Assembly: GCA_900546825.1 (NCBI GenBank)
Contig: UREE01000002.1
Coordinates: 17,847 to 81,846, forward strand
DNA: 64,000 nucleotides
Reading direction: 5' to 3'
Origin: an uncultured Collinsella sp.
GTDB lineage: Bacteria; Actinomycetota; Coriobacteriia; Coriobacteriales; Coriobacteriaceae
Below are positions 34,388 through 43,959 of the stretch, one piece after another. The position numbers were made by a program, and so were the translations under genes. The notes below the pieces were generated by a model, which saw only the letters and a list, made by a program, of their open reading frames with translations, was not told the origin of the DNA and made no database searches. Numbering within the stretch: the first letter of the stretch is position 1; every line of letters begins with the position of its first letter.

Positions 34388-35653
34388 CTATTCGTCCCAG
34401 GAGAGGTTCTTACCAGTCTTTTTTGCCAGCAGCAAGAACAGGCCGATAATAACGTTGCATGCGATGCAGAAGATGAAGACGCCCTGGAAGGAGCCGACAA
34501 GCTCATAGACCTTCATCATAACGGGCATGCCAAAGGCGCCGACGATATAGCCCACGGAGCAGATCAGCGCGAAGATGCGACCGAAATCGCGGGAGCCAAA
34601 GACATCCATAACCAAAACGGTCAGGGCAGTGCCAGCGATGACGTACATTACGTCGTTCACGCCTGCTGCGAGGATGCTGAGCGTCGAGTTGCCGCTGCTC
34701 ATCATGAGCATGACAAAGGAGAGGATGGAGACAGCGAGCCAGCCCAGAATGGCCTTCGTGCTGCCGAACCTATCGCAAGTGGTGCCGACGATCGGATTGA
34801 GGAACAGATCGAAGAGCGATGCAGCGGATACCATGAAGCCGCCCACCATGGGGCTAAAACCAACCTCGGAAGCATACGTCGGGAAGAGCTGGTTCATGCA
34901 GCAAGTGAGCTGAACGAGACAGAGGAAGCCGATGCAGAAGAAGAAGGCAGGCGACTTAATGGCGCGCGCATAGCTAACGCCACGCGTGCTATCCTCGGTC
35001 GTCTCCTCGGTCTCGGTGACCGTCTCGCCCTCGACGTAGCCATAGGGCAGCATGCCCTTGTCCTGAGGCTTATAGCGAATAATCAGGACGGAAGCGGGGA
35101 GAATGAGCACGGCGGAGACGCCAGCGAGCACCAGATAGCCAGTCCTCCAGCCAGCGGCCTCGATGACAGAGGTGATGACGGGGCTCATGATGAGCATGTA
35201 AATCGAGTTCACTGCCCAAGCGAGACCGATTGCCAGGCCACCAGATTTTTTGAACCACTGGTCAATAACGTCGGACATGGCGACGCCGGTGGTGAAGGCG
35301 AAGCAAACGCCAATCAGGGCGCCAGCGGCGATGAACATCCAGACTTCGGTGTAGAAGGCCATGCCTGCGCCGGCAGCAAGCAAAATAAGCTCGACAACGG
35401 GGAGCCAAACCTTGCCAACGACCTTGGGAATGAGTTTTCCGACAAACGGAAGAGCTGCCGCAAGACCAATGAGCGTTGCGGTGAAGTAATACGAGAAGAT
35501 GGAATAGTCAAACCCGAACTCCTCGCACACGGGTGCGACGAAGGAGCCCGCGATGACGCTATAGGATCCGGTCGTGCCGGCAGACATAAGGCCGAGCGCG
35601 ATTACGAGAACCCATGCGTAAACCTTGCTGCTCTTTAACTTTGCATTTTCCAT
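34388..35653 (-). CDS. MFS transporter of the deiminase cluster (copy 1)
   Basis: A 421-residue protein with 12 predicted helices. It begins KVYAWVLVIALGLMSAGTTG and has LIPKVVGKVWLPVVEL in the second-third helix loop, DRFGSTKAILGWLA between helices 8 and 9, and a short cytoplasmic C-terminus. The start was placed at MENAKLKSS, with AGGAG ten bases upstream. It is the last gene of the minus-strand operon (deiminase, carbamoyltransferase, this gene), 11 bases after the carbamoyltransferase stop. It is paralogous to the MFS at 39030 (AGSFVAPVCEEFGFDYSIFS versus AGSFVAPVCEDLGFDYTSFS). It probably imports the cluster's substrate or exchanges it for the product. Confidence 0.87.
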   Translation of the reverse strand: MENAKLKSSKVYAWVLVIALGLMSAGTTGSYSVIAGSFVAPVCEEFGFDYSIFSYYFTATLIGLAAALPFVGKLIPKVVGKVWLPVVELILLAAGAGMAFYTEVWMFIAAGALIGVCFAFTTGVAMSDVIDQWFKKSGGLAIGLAWAVNSIYMLIMSPVITSVIEAAGWRTGYLVLAGVSAVLILPASVLIIRYKPQDKGMLPYGYVEGETVTETEETTEDSTRGVSYARAIKSPAFFFCIGFLCLVQLTCCMNQLFPTYASEVGFSPMVGGFMVSAASLFDLFLNPIVGTTCDRFGSTKAILGWLAVSILSFVMLMMSSGNSTLSILAAGVNDVMYVIAGTALTVLVMDVFGSRDFGRIFALICSVGYIVGAFGMPVMMKVYELVGSFQGVFIFCIACNVIIGLFLLLAKKTGKNLSWDE

Positions 35654-35664
35654 TGATACAGCTC

Positions 35665-36729
35665 CTAGAGACCCAGAAGGGCACACATAACGGCCTTGAT
35701 GGTGTGCTGACGGTTCTCTGCCTCACGGAAGATGACCGAAGCGTTGGCCTCAAAGCACTCGTCGGCAATCTCGAAACCCTCGGTGATGATCTCGCGATGG
35801 AGGTCGTTCTTGCACTGGTCGAGGAGCATCTTGCCAACACGGTGATCTGCGTTGTGGACAGAAGGAAGCTCATGCATGCAGAAGATGTCGGGATTGTTGG
35901 TGCGCTTGCACAGCTCGCTGGTGACGCGATAGGGGTACAGAGACTCGGCATCGCCCAGCCAGGAGTTATAGTCGTCGGGATCCAGAACCTCTTCGCCGCA
36001 CTCGGGGTTGATGTAGCGCCACTCCTCGGTAACGATAACGTCAACGCCATCCAAGGCATCGAGGTCAGAGGTGATGGTAAAGGTCCTATTGGGAGCGTAC
36101 TTGGCGTAGCAGGCCTCCACCTCTTCGACCATTTCCTTGCACATCTGATGACGGAGGTCGTCGGGACCGATGGCGAGGAAGTCCATGTCGAGCATAGCGC
36201 ACAGACGGCCATACCACACCGGGGCGCCGGCGCAGTTGCCAACGAAAGCCATCTTCTTGCCGCGGCTCGTACGCAGACCGCCCCATTGCTCTTCCATCGT
36301 AAGAGCGTCAGCGAGCATCTGAGTCGGGTGATCGCCGAGAGTAAGGGCATTGATGACCGGGATGTCAACCAGGTCGGCGACGTCATAGAGGAACTGCTCG
36401 TCCTTCTGTGCGCGGTAGACGATGAGATCATACATGCCGTTAAAGACGCGCATGGCATCCTTGACGGTCTCGCAGTCACCCATGTGGGAGTTGGTCAGAT
36501 AAGTGAAGCCCATGCCCAAATCGTTGCAGGAGGTCTCGAATGCGCAACGAGTACGGGTCGAGCCCCACTCAAAGTTGGCGAGGACGTTTTTGCCGGGGAA
36601 GTAGCGCTGGTCGACACCAGACTTCTTCTGAGCCTTAAGGTTCCAGGCAAGATCGATGAGATAGCGGAAATCCTCGGAGGAGAGATCATGGATGTTGATG
36701 TAGTCGCGACCGCGAAGGCTGTTGTTCAT
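35665..36729 (-). CDS. Aspartate/ornithine-type carbamoyltransferase, substrate unknown
   Basis: A 354-residue enzyme with the carbamoyl-phosphate motifs STRTR (in EWGSTRTRCAFE) and DHPTQMLAD, plus the second-substrate region FCMHELPSVHNADHRVG. In ornithine and putrescine transcarbamylases the equivalent of HELP is usually HCLP, so the acceptor site differs. The SMG loop of ornithine enzymes is not recognisable. Next to an agmatine-deiminase-like gene the expected reaction is phosphorolysis of a ureido compound (carbamoylputrescine-like) to an amine and carbamoyl phosphate. It lies 121 bases downstream of the deiminase gene. Confidence 0.85.
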   Translation of the reverse strand: MNNSLRGRDYINIHDLSSEDFRYLIDLAWNLKAQKKSGVDQRYFPGKNVLANFEWGSTRTRCAFETSCNDLGMGFTYLTNSHMGDCETVKDAMRVFNGMYDLIVYRAQKDEQFLYDVADLVDIPVINALTLGDHPTQMLADALTMEEQWGGLRTSRGKKMAFVGNCAGAPVWYGRLCAMLDMDFLAIGPDDLRHQMCKEMVEEVEACYAKYAPNRTFTITSDLDALDGVDVIVTEEWRYINPECGEEVLDPDDYNSWLGDAESLYPYRVTSELCKRTNNPDIFCMHELPSVHNADHRVGKMLLDQCKNDLHREIITEGFEIADECFEANASVIFREAENRQHTIKAVMCALLGL

Positions 36730-36850
36730 GCCTATTTCCTTTCAATTGGTCGATAAATAAATGTCGAATGCGTCCCCGAGTGAAACACGGATATCCCTCG
36801 GGGACAGTAAATGTGGCACTTGGATCAGGCAGCGCAAGTTCGAGAACTTG

Positions 36851-38089
36851 CTAGCAGCTGGCGGCCACGTCCTTGGTCCAGCAGTGCACGCCGCCGCCGG
36901 ACAGGTTAAGCGCAAGAGAGTCGATCATGATGACCTTGCGATCGGGGAAGCAGCTCTCAAGAACCGCCTTGGCCTGCTCGTCCTTCTCCTTCACGACTTG
37001 GCTCATGCCTTCGTGGTAATAACGCTGGCCAAGAACGACGCCGTTGCAGATGAGGAAGTTGCAGTAGCTCGCTGCGGCATAGAAGTGAACGGGGCCCTCG
37101 GGCCAAGGGGTGCCATCCATGAACTTGCCGCCCATTTCGTCGATGAAGCCCTTATACAGCTCGTAGTCCTCATCGCCGGGGGCGATGACAACCTCGATCG
37201 GCTCAGCAGTCGGCATGCGGACGATCTCGAAGGGCTTGCCCTCCCAGTCCGTCTCGTTGCTCAGGATCTCGTAGGCCGCCTCAATGCGGCGACGAGACTC
37301 TGCGCCAGCCTTGCTCGAGGCTGCCTCTTCATCGGACACCTCGGCAAGAAGAATCTTGTTCGGAGTGATAAAGCGACACATCTCATCAATGTGAGCTGCA
37401 AAGCTCATGCCAAAGACGGGAGTTCCGTCTTCCTTCTCGTCGAGGATGCCCAGTCGATAGTCGTCGTCCTCGAGCATAGGCTGCGGAAGCCAGATAACCT
37501 TGTTGAGGTTGTAGATGCGCTTATACTCGGCCTCTACTTCCTCTTTCGTGAACTCAGGATTACGCTTGCGGCATTCCGTGTCCTCGATAGCGATCAGAGT
37601 GCCGTGACCGTCAAACTCGCGGTCGCCGCCCTCCGAAACCATTTCGGAATTGACGATATCGAAGCAACCGAGCGCAACCGCCATGTGAACGGCTGCCTTA
37701 CGTGCGGACTGACACTCCGGGGAGTTCTTGTCCCACACGCCGTAATAGGTCCAAGCGGGGTTGACCATATAAGAATGGCCTTTGTCGTCGACCATGATGC
37801 TGGGGCCGTTGTCGCGGACATAGAAGTTGGAGTCTTCGAACTGCGTGATCTCGATACGATCGAGATCAACCCCCTCCTCCTTCAGGCGTGAGCAAGCCTC
37901 CTCATAGGAGCCGGGGGTGCCGCAATTGAGGTTGACCGTAACGTCGCCATACTCGAGCAGAGCCTTGATCACGTCAACGCAGGGCTGGCGGTTATCGTAG
38001 CCCTCTGCACGGATGTAATCGGGAAGCCATGTCACATAGACGTTGGAGCGCTTCTCGAACTCGCCCGGCATACGATAGTTCTCGTACAT
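36851..38089 (-). CDS. Agmatine-deiminase/peptidylarginine-deiminase family enzyme
   Basis: A 412-residue enzyme of the guanidino-group-modifying superfamily. Active-site pieces visible are NFYVRDNGPSIMVDD, SEGGDREFDGHGTLI (Glu/Asp), SFAAHIDEMCRFI (His) and LNLSGGGVHCWTKD with the nucleophilic Cys. Canonical agmatine deiminases are about 365-380 residues and end with GGGIHCITQQ; this one is longer and diverges there. The reaction would be hydrolysis of a guanidino compound to a ureido compound and ammonia. AAGGACCAACC precedes the ATG. It heads an operon with a carbamoyltransferase and an MFS transporter and is divergent from a TetR gene. Confidence 0.85.
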   Translation of the reverse strand: MYENYRMPGEFEKRSNVYVTWLPDYIRAEGYDNRQPCVDVIKALLEYGDVTVNLNCGTPGSYEEACSRLKEEGVDLDRIEITQFEDSNFYVRDNGPSIMVDDKGHSYMVNPAWTYYGVWDKNSPECQSARKAAVHMAVALGCFDIVNSEMVSEGGDREFDGHGTLIAIEDTECRKRNPEFTKEEVEAEYKRIYNLNKVIWLPQPMLEDDDYRLGILDEKEDGTPVFGMSFAAHIDEMCRFITPNKILLAEVSDEEAASSKAGAESRRRIEAAYEILSNETDWEGKPFEIVRMPTAEPIEVVIAPGDEDYELYKGFIDEMGGKFMDGTPWPEGPVHFYAAASYCNFLICNGVVLGQRYYHEGMSQVVKEKDEQAKAVLESCFPDRKVIMIDSLALNLSGGGVHCWTKDVAASC

Positions 38090-38168
38090 GGTTGGTCCTT
38101 CCGTCGGGTTTCCCGCGATGCTGTCCGGCCGCGACAATAGCGGGGTGTCACCTGCTATAGTACTACTA

Positions 38169-38188
38169 TACCTACCGTTCGGTAGGTA
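38169..38188. promoter_or_regulatory. 20-base palindromic operator, probable TetR site
   Basis: TACCTACCG and CGGTAGGTA flank TT, a perfect inverted repeat in the 224-base gap between the deiminase operon and the divergent TetR gene. On the minus strand a TATAGT -10-like box follows it, so a bound repressor would block the deiminase promoter. A related element with CCTACCG lies upstream of the second MFS gene (40342-40363). Confidence 0.65.
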
Positions 38189-38313
38189 GTTTTGAATAAT
38201 TGCCGCTCGCCTACTGATACATACCGTTCACCGTATATAGTGGTCATGTTTGGACACGAATTGATGTTCCGTTGCCATCCTTAATAATGTTGGTAGTACG
38301 GAAGTGATTTGCA

Positions 38314-38892
38314 ATGGAGAAATGTAGCGTGGGCACGAAGAAAAAAATATTGGACGCAATGTACGATCTTGTAGCGGAAGTCGGTTATGACAAGGCGTCC
38401 ATCGGAAAGATTTGCGATTGTGTTGGGATATCCAAGCCATCGGTGTACTACTACTTTCCCTCTAAAGAGGAGATTTTTACTACGCTCTTGGACAGCATGT
38501 TTCCGACCATCGACTATCAGCGCGATTACTCGCTAATAGTCGATAGGGACGGATTCAAGGCGGCGCTTATCGAGCTCGGCAATTCGGTTATAGGCGGCTA
38601 TCGAAGCGATGAAAAACGCCGGCGCGTGCTGGCCGAGGTTAGCGTTCAAGCGAATCGAATTCCTGCAGTTCAGGAACGTCAGACGATGGCGACAAACCGA
38701 ACCATGGGCGCGCTTAAAGACATCCTTCTCCATGGCGTAGAGATCGGCGCGTTTTCCGATAGTGCCGATGTGATGCTTTACGTACAAATTCTATATACCG
38801 TTCTGGAGGGAACGAGCAATACGGTCGCTCAAGGTGAAGATATTGATGAAAAAGCGGTTTGGGCGGGAATAGTCGAGCTTATGTTCAAATAG
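38314..38892 (+). CDS. TetR-family regulator of the deiminase cluster
   Basis: A 192-residue protein. Residues 8-55 form the DNA-binding domain (KKKILDAMYDLVAEVGYDKA, ICDCVGISKPSVYYYFPSKE). The helical C-terminal domain begins near residue 75. GC content is lower than in neighbours and few rare codons are avoided, consistent with a regulator acquired with the cluster. It is divergent from the deiminase operon, and the palindrome at 38169 is its likely site. The inducer is probably the guanidino or ureido substrate. Confidence 0.87.
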   Translation: MEKCSVGTKKKILDAMYDLVAEVGYDKASIGKICDCVGISKPSVYYYFPSKEEIFTTLLDSMFPTIDYQRDYSLIVDRDGFKAALIELGNSVIGGYRSDEKRRRVLAEVSVQANRIPAVQERQTMATNRTMGALKDILLHGVEIGAFSDSADVMLYVQILYTVLEGTSNTVAQGEDIDEKAVWAGIVELMFK

Positions 38893-38955
38893 GCCAGCCA
38901 GGCTGAAGCGTACGTTGGCACCCATGGTGTCTGTGGGCAACCTTTAAAACGAAAA

Positions 38956-38993
38956 CAGGGGTCGACTCCAGTCTGGCTTGGAGTCGACCCCTG
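38956..38993. terminator. Bidirectional intrinsic terminator
   Basis: A perfect 15-bp stem, CAGGGGTCGACTCCA with its complement, around an eight-base loop. It lies between the convergent TetR and second MFS genes. Confidence 0.85.
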
Positions 38994-39029
38994 TTGCGTG
39001 GCAATCTATGCCGATGCAATCGGCGCTTA

Positions 39030-40310
39030 TTACTTTTCAGCAGCCTTACTGAGAAAGCCGGAAACGATAGCAAACGCAGCAATCATAAGGTTGCAGGCAA
39101 TGCAGAAGATAAATACTCCCTGGAATGACCCTGCCATGCCGTAAACCTTCATCATAACCGGCATTCCAAAAGCGCCGACGACATAGCCCGCCGAGCAAAC
39201 GATCGAATAGATTCTTCCAAAATCGCGTGACCCAAAAAGCGAGAGGAGGAGCATCGGCATTGCGGTCCCAACGATAGCGAACATGACATCGTTTACGCCG
39301 GCCGCGATGATGGAAACGGTCTCGTTACTTCCACCAATGATGAGAAGCAGGAAGGAAAGAATGCTGACGCCTGTCCATGCGACCGTTGCTTTAATAGCGC
39401 CAAGCTTGTCGCATGTTTTGCCTACGAAGGGATTTAGGAAGATATCGGAGAGTGAAGCTGCCGAGACCATTAAGCTTCCTACGATGGGATTGAAACCGAC
39501 CTCGCTTGCATAGGTCGGGAACAGCTGGTTCATGCAGCAGGTGAGCTGCGCCACGCAAAGCAGGAGGACACAGAGAATAAAAGACGGCGTTTTCGCGGCA
39601 TCGCGGAGTGCCATGCCCGAAAGGACATTCTCCTGCTCATCGGCGCTGCCGCTCTCATGGGTTTCGGAGATTGTCTCTCCGTACGGAAGCATGTTGCGGT
39701 CAGAGGGTTTAAGACGAATGATAAATGCACTCGCAGGCAAAATCATGGCTGCAGAAACGGCAGCTAGTACGATGTATCCCGTACGCCAGCCTTGCTGCTC
39801 GATAACCAGCGTAATGACAGGACTCAACAACAGCGTGCAGAGAGAATTAACGCCCCAGGCAAGGCCGATGGCGAGACCGGACGACTTGCTGAACCATTGG
39901 TCAATGACATCGGACATGCAGACGCCCGTTGTGAACGAAAAGCAGACGCCGATCACTGCGGCGGAGACGATGAACATCCAGACCTCGGTGTAGAACGCCA
40001 TTGCAGCGCCAACAGCAATAAGGATGAGTTCAATGCAAATATGCCATGGCTTGCCGATTACTTTTGGAATGAAGCGACTCAAAAGTGGAAGCCCCAGCGC
40101 AAGGCCAAGAAGAACCGCGGTGAAATAGAAAGAGAAAGAAGTGTAGTCAAAGCCTAGGTCTTCACATACTGGAGCAACGAATGAACCAGCAATGATGCTA
40201 TATGTGCCAGTTGTTCCGGCGGACATTAAACCGAGCGCAATAACGACGATCCAAGCAAATGCGCCACTCTCACGGGGGCGATTTTTTATGGCTGGTGTGG
40301 CGAGAGTCAT
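39030..40310 (-). CDS. MFS transporter of the deiminase cluster (copy 2)
   Basis: A 426-residue protein with 12 predicted helices, about 60 per cent identical by eye to the MFS at 34388 across most of its length (for example NQLFPTYASEVGF and VGAFGMPVMMKVYG in both). GGAGTAGCC precedes the ATG. It is on the same strand as the deiminase operon but separated from it by the TetR gene. A palindrome upstream (40342-40363) shares the CCTACCG half-site, so both transporters are probably under the same repressor. Confidence 0.87.
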   Translation of the reverse strand: MTLATPAIKNRPRESGAFAWIVVIALGLMSAGTTGTYSIIAGSFVAPVCEDLGFDYTSFSFYFTAVLLGLALGLPLLSRFIPKVIGKPWHICIELILIAVGAAMAFYTEVWMFIVSAAVIGVCFSFTTGVCMSDVIDQWFSKSSGLAIGLAWGVNSLCTLLLSPVITLVIEQQGWRTGYIVLAAVSAAMILPASAFIIRLKPSDRNMLPYGETISETHESGSADEQENVLSGMALRDAAKTPSFILCVLLLCVAQLTCCMNQLFPTYASEVGFNPIVGSLMVSAASLSDIFLNPFVGKTCDKLGAIKATVAWTGVSILSFLLLIIGGSNETVSIIAAGVNDVMFAIVGTAMPMLLLSLFGSRDFGRIYSIVCSAGYVVGAFGMPVMMKVYGMAGSFQGVFIFCIACNLMIAAFAIVSGFLSKAAEK

Positions 40311-40341
40311 GGCTACTCCATTTCTATCGGCAATACATCAT

Positions 40342-40363
40342 ATATGCCTACCGATAGGTATAT
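40342..40363. promoter_or_regulatory. Palindrome upstream of the second MFS gene
   Basis: A 22-base element, ATATGCCTACCGATAGGTAT plus two bases, that is palindromic except for two mismatched pairs. It contains the CCTACCG half-site of the operator at 38169 with a shorter centre. It lies 32 bases before the start codon. Confidence 0.5.
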
Positions 40364-40435
40364 AAACCACAGGGCGCTTCGTCAAGCATTAAGCGGGGAG
40401 AGGGGCTCTTAGCGTGCTGAACGGTAAGAGTCCCC

Positions 40436-40468
40436 AATGTGACAAAGGGACTGTCCCTTTGTCACATT
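40436..40468. repeat. Perfect GTGACAAAGGGAC palindrome at a stop codon, copy 1
   Basis: AATGTGACAAAGGGAC and GTCCCTTTGTCACATT flank one T. The right arm overlaps the stop codon of the ABC transporter gene (bases 40467-40469, minus strand). The preceding AAGAGTCCCC also resembles the repeat core. Confidence 0.85.
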
Positions 40469-43400
40469 ATTCGGAGCGTAGGGCTTCTACGGGGTCTTTC
40501 TTGGATGCGCTGCGGGCCGGCAGCAGGCCGGCAACGACCGTCAGCAGCACTGAAATTGCGATGAGCACCAGCGCATCCTGCACGGGCAGGCTCATCAGAT
40601 TGGGCACCTGTTTGGCCGCAAGCGCCCAGGTATTAACCGGAAAGCTCACGAGCACCACGACGACAATGGCAAAGACGCCGGCGATGAGGCCCTCGATAAA
40701 GGTCTCGGCATTGAATACGTTGGCCACGTTGCGCTTCGACGCGCCGATCGCGCGCAGGATGCCAATCTCCTTTTTGCGCTCCAGCACGCTGATGTAGGTG
40801 ATGATGCCGATCATAATGGAGCTCACCACTAGGCTGATGCTCACGAATGCGATGAGCACCAAGCTGATGGTATTCACAATGTCGGTCACCGAGCCCATAA
40901 TGATTCCCATATAGTCGGTGTACGAAATCGCCTGCTCATCGTGGCCAGCAGCTTTGACCTGCTTGTTATACGCATCGATATGGTCGAGCACGCGCTCCTT
41001 CGCCTCAAAGTCGCGCGGGAAAATCTTGACCGAGATGGGGTCTGCCTCGTCCGCATAACCCAGTGTGGTCAGGTTGTTGTCATAGGTAAGCTGCGATGCC
41101 TTGGCATAACTCATCATAAGCGAACTCAGGTCCTCGGCGTCCATGTTGAAGTGGATGGCGCGGGCAAAGGCGCTCGCATCCACACGCATAGCGCTCGCCA
41201 GGTTGGCAAAACTCGATGACATCTGCGTCGCCATCTGGCCCATGAGCCCTGCCGCGCCTGCCTTGAGCTGAGTTGACACCGTCGTCGCAATCTGGTCGCT
41301 GATCGACTTCATCATCTGATCCAGAGCCTGCTGCAGATACGGAGCCAGCTGCTTTTGTACATAGTCGGTCATCGCCTGCTGCAGGCGCTCGGCCAGGGCA
41401 TCGCCGCCGAGTGCCTTGAGCTGAGCCAGGATTTGCAGGGCTGCCGTATCACTCTCAAGATACGTCGAGAACGCGGCGGCAAGCTTTGACGCGTCCTTAA
41501 GATCTTCGGGCGTCAGCGCCTTAAACTGTTCCGACTGCATAAAGCCCGTGAACAGTTGGTTGGCGAGCGCCCCCACTTGCTGCATCTGCTCGGGTGTAAG
41601 CTCCAACCCATCGAAGACACCCGAGAAATCGGGGGCTGGCGCCTTAGACATGATGTCGCTGAAGTCGATATCCTTCCCTACGCCCGAAAGGTCAATGTCC
41701 AGCTCGGACAAGTCAAGACACGACGGGTCCATACCGCCGGCAACACCCGAGAGCACGGAGGTATCGAACGAGAACGCGCTCTTGAGCGCCGCCTCGTCCA
41801 CACTGAACATGCTGCCCAGATCCACGCCTTGTTTGGCCTCGCCTTGCAGTTCGTCGAAGGTTTTGCCCGTAAAGACATCCGTCTCGGGGTGGGCGAGTTG
41901 CTCCCGCACAATCTGCGAATCGGCGGCGCGCTCCATAAGCTGGCGAGTCAGCGCATGTGTATAGGCAATGCCCGGAGACAACGCACTCGCATTGGCCGTC
42001 TCGTTAGGGCGCACCACACCCACGATGTGTACGTCGATGCCATCGGCAACCTTGGCGGCCATAAAGTCGGCGTCACCAGACATGTCGGTCCACATGCCGG
42101 TCTCTTCGTTTTTGCGATAGGCATCGGCCGGCGACAGCACCTTAAACGTCGTGGACAGCGCATCGTCGTAGGTAAAGTCGGTGCCGGTCTCGGGTGCTTT
42201 GACCCCACCGTCGGCCGTCATGGCACTGTTTACCAGATCGTTGAGCTCATCGATATCCAGCGCACCGATGCTGTAGAGCGTATAGTCGCCCACCGTACCG
42301 CGGCTCGAAAGCACCATCACGGCTTCGTTGGCAGACGTGGGCCAATGACCGGCGACGACATCGTACTGGCTGTCGAGCAGGCTCTGGTCGTCAATCATCT
42401 CGTTAAAGACCGAGGTTCCCATGGATTCCATGCTCACCGTTGCCGCCGAACTCGCGCCTCCGCTCATAGCCTCGGTCATTGCGTTGGGAACAAGCCGAAC
42501 GGGCTTCTCATCGCCCTTGCCGGCACGATAGACAACCGGCGATACACCGTAGCCGTACTGAATGGCGTTGACCTCTTTGTCGATACCGTCGCCGCCGTCG
42601 TCAAGCCATGCCTTAAAGCTCGTCATGTCGTTGGACTTAACGCTCGCAAACATATCCTTTACGGCCGTGACCACGGGAATCTTATCGGTTTCGGCACTGT
42701 CGTCGGACGAATCCACGTTTTCAGGCGAGTCATCATCCGCAGCCCCCTGTCCGCCCATCATGGACGACAGGTCGTAGTCCTGCTTGGAAATGGTGAGTGG
42801 GTAGCTCGAGAGCGTATCCTCCTCGACCTTTTTGATGTAGCCGTTTACGCCGTTGGACAGCGCCAGAATCGCCGCGATACCGATAATGCCAATCGAGCCC
42901 GCAAAGGCCGTCATGGCCGTGCGGCCCTTCTTGGTCATGAGGTTTCGGGCAGAAAGCCCCAGCGCCGTCACAAAGCTCATCGAGGTTTTGCGCGTAGGCT
43001 TGGCCTCGCGGCGCGTGGCGTCAGCGACATCGAAAGGATCGGAATCATCGGTGATCTTGCCGTCCGCCAGGTTGACGATGCGCGTGGCGTATTGGTATGC
43101 CAGGTCGGGATTGTGCGTGACCATGATGACCAGACGGTCGCGCGCAACTTCTTTGAGCAAATCCATAACCTGCACGGATGTCGTTGAATCCAAAGCGCCA
43201 GTCGGCTCGTCGGCAAGGACGATCTCAGGGTCATTGATCAGGGCGCGGGCAATGGCCACGCGCTGCATCTGCCCGCCCGATAGCTGGCTCGGGCGCTTGT
43301 TAACGTGCTCGCCCAAGCCGACTTTCTCCAACGCCTCGCGCGCACGCTGGCGACGCTCGGCATGCCCCACGCCCGTGAGCGTGAGCGCCAGCTCCACGTT

Positions 43401-43706
43401 TTCCAAAATGGTCTGATGCGGAATGAGGTTATAGCTTTGGAACACAAAGCCGATGCGGTTGTTGCGGTAGGCATCCCAATCGCGATCGTGAAAGTCTTTG
43501 GTCGAAATACCGTCGATCAGCAGGTCGCCAGAATCGAAATGATCGAGCCCACCGATAACGTTGAGCATCGTAGTTTTGCCCGACCCCGAAGGTCCCAGAA
43601 TGGCCACGAACTCGTTATCGCGAAAAGACAGGCTCACGCTGTCGAGCGCTACCTGCGTAAACGACTGCGTAACGTACCTTTTGCAAATACCTTTGAGCTC
43701 CAGCAT
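40467..43706 (-). CDS. MacB-like ABC exporter with fused ATPase and FtsX-type permease
   Basis: A 1079-residue fusion. The ATPase (residues 1-225) has Walker [10 protein letters not shown], signature [15 protein letters not shown] and Walker [14 protein letters not shown] helix at about 275-297 ([20 protein letters not shown]) starts a very long external domain (about 300-925), rich in Gln, Asp and Ala with heptad-like stretches near 770-830. Three C-terminal helices (about 955-1075: [42 protein letters not shown] and [18 protein letters not shown]) form the FtsX domain. GGAGAGG precedes the ATG. MacB-type proteins act as mechanotransmitters for peptide or lipid export; the partner is not obvious here. 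Confidence 0.9.
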   Translation of the reverse strand: MLELKGICKRYVTQSFTQVALDSVSLSFRDNEFVAILGPSGSGKTTMLNVIGGLDHFDSGDLLIDGISTKDFHDRDWDAYRNNRIGFVFQSYNLIPHQTILENVELALTLTGVGHAERRQRAREALEKVGLGEHVNKRPSQLSGGQMQRVAIARALINDPEIVLADEPTGALDSTTSVQVMDLLKEVARDRLVIMVTHNPDLAYQYATRIVNLADGKITDDSDPFDVADATRREAKPTRKTSMSFVTALGLSARNLMTKKGRTAMTAFAGSIGIIGIAAILALSNGVNGYIKKVEEDTLSSYPLTISKQDYDLSSMMGGQGAADDDSPENVDSSDDSAETDKIPVVTAVKDMFASVKSNDMTSFKAWLDDGGDGIDKEVNAIQYGYGVSPVVYRAGKGDEKPVRLVPNAMTEAMSGGASSAATVSMESMGTSVFNEMIDDQSLLDSQYDVVAGHWPTSANEAVMVLSSRGTVGDYTLYSIGALDIDELNDLVNSAMTADGGVKAPETGTDFTYDDALSTTFKVLSPADAYRKNEETGMWTDMSGDADFMAAKVADGIDVHIVGVVRPNETANASALSPGIAYTHALTRQLMERAADSQIVREQLAHPETDVFTGKTFDELQGEAKQGVDLGSMFSVDEAALKSAFSFDTSVLSGVAGGMDPSCLDLSELDIDLSGVGKDIDFSDIMSKAPAPDFSGVFDGLELTPEQMQQVGALANQLFTGFMQSEQFKALTPEDLKDASKLAAAFSTYLESDTAALQILAQLKALGGDALAERLQQAMTDYVQKQLAPYLQQALDQMMKSISDQIATTVSTQLKAGAAGLMGQMATQMSSSFANLASAMRVDASAFARAIHFNMDAEDLSSLMMSYAKASQLTYDNNLTTLGYADEADPISVKIFPRDFEAKERVLDHIDAYNKQVKAAGHDEQAISYTDYMGIIMGSVTDIVNTISLVLIAFVSISLVVSSIMIGIITYISVLERKKEIGILRAIGASKRNVANVFNAETFIEGLIAGVFAIVVVVLVSFPVNTWALAAKQVPNLMSLPVQDALVLIAISVLLTVVAGLLPARSASKKDPVEALRSE

Positions 43707-43858
43707 GGACGGCAACCTCTCCTGCGCAGGCACCCTGCCCGCTCTCCTCCGCCGTTCGTATTCGACGCTTTTGTCCTACTCTATCCCCATTTTTTGCCGA
43801 CGCCAGTGAGGAATGTAACAAACCGCGCCAAAAAACGAACGGGACGGCGCCCAAAAGA

Positions 43859-43880
43859 AGAGGTCCCGAGCGGGACCTCT
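43859..43880 (-). terminator. Terminator of the TlpA operon
   Basis: A ten-base-pair stem (AGAGGTCCCG with CGGGACCTCT, two-base loop) about 80 bases after the TlpA gene. On the minus strand it is followed by TCTTTT. Confidence 0.6.
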
Positions 43881-43959
43881 ATATGGTGGAGCTTATCTTG
43901 AAAGGCAGCAGACTACTTCGCACAGCGACACACGATCCTCGCTATGCTTTACGCGGTTT

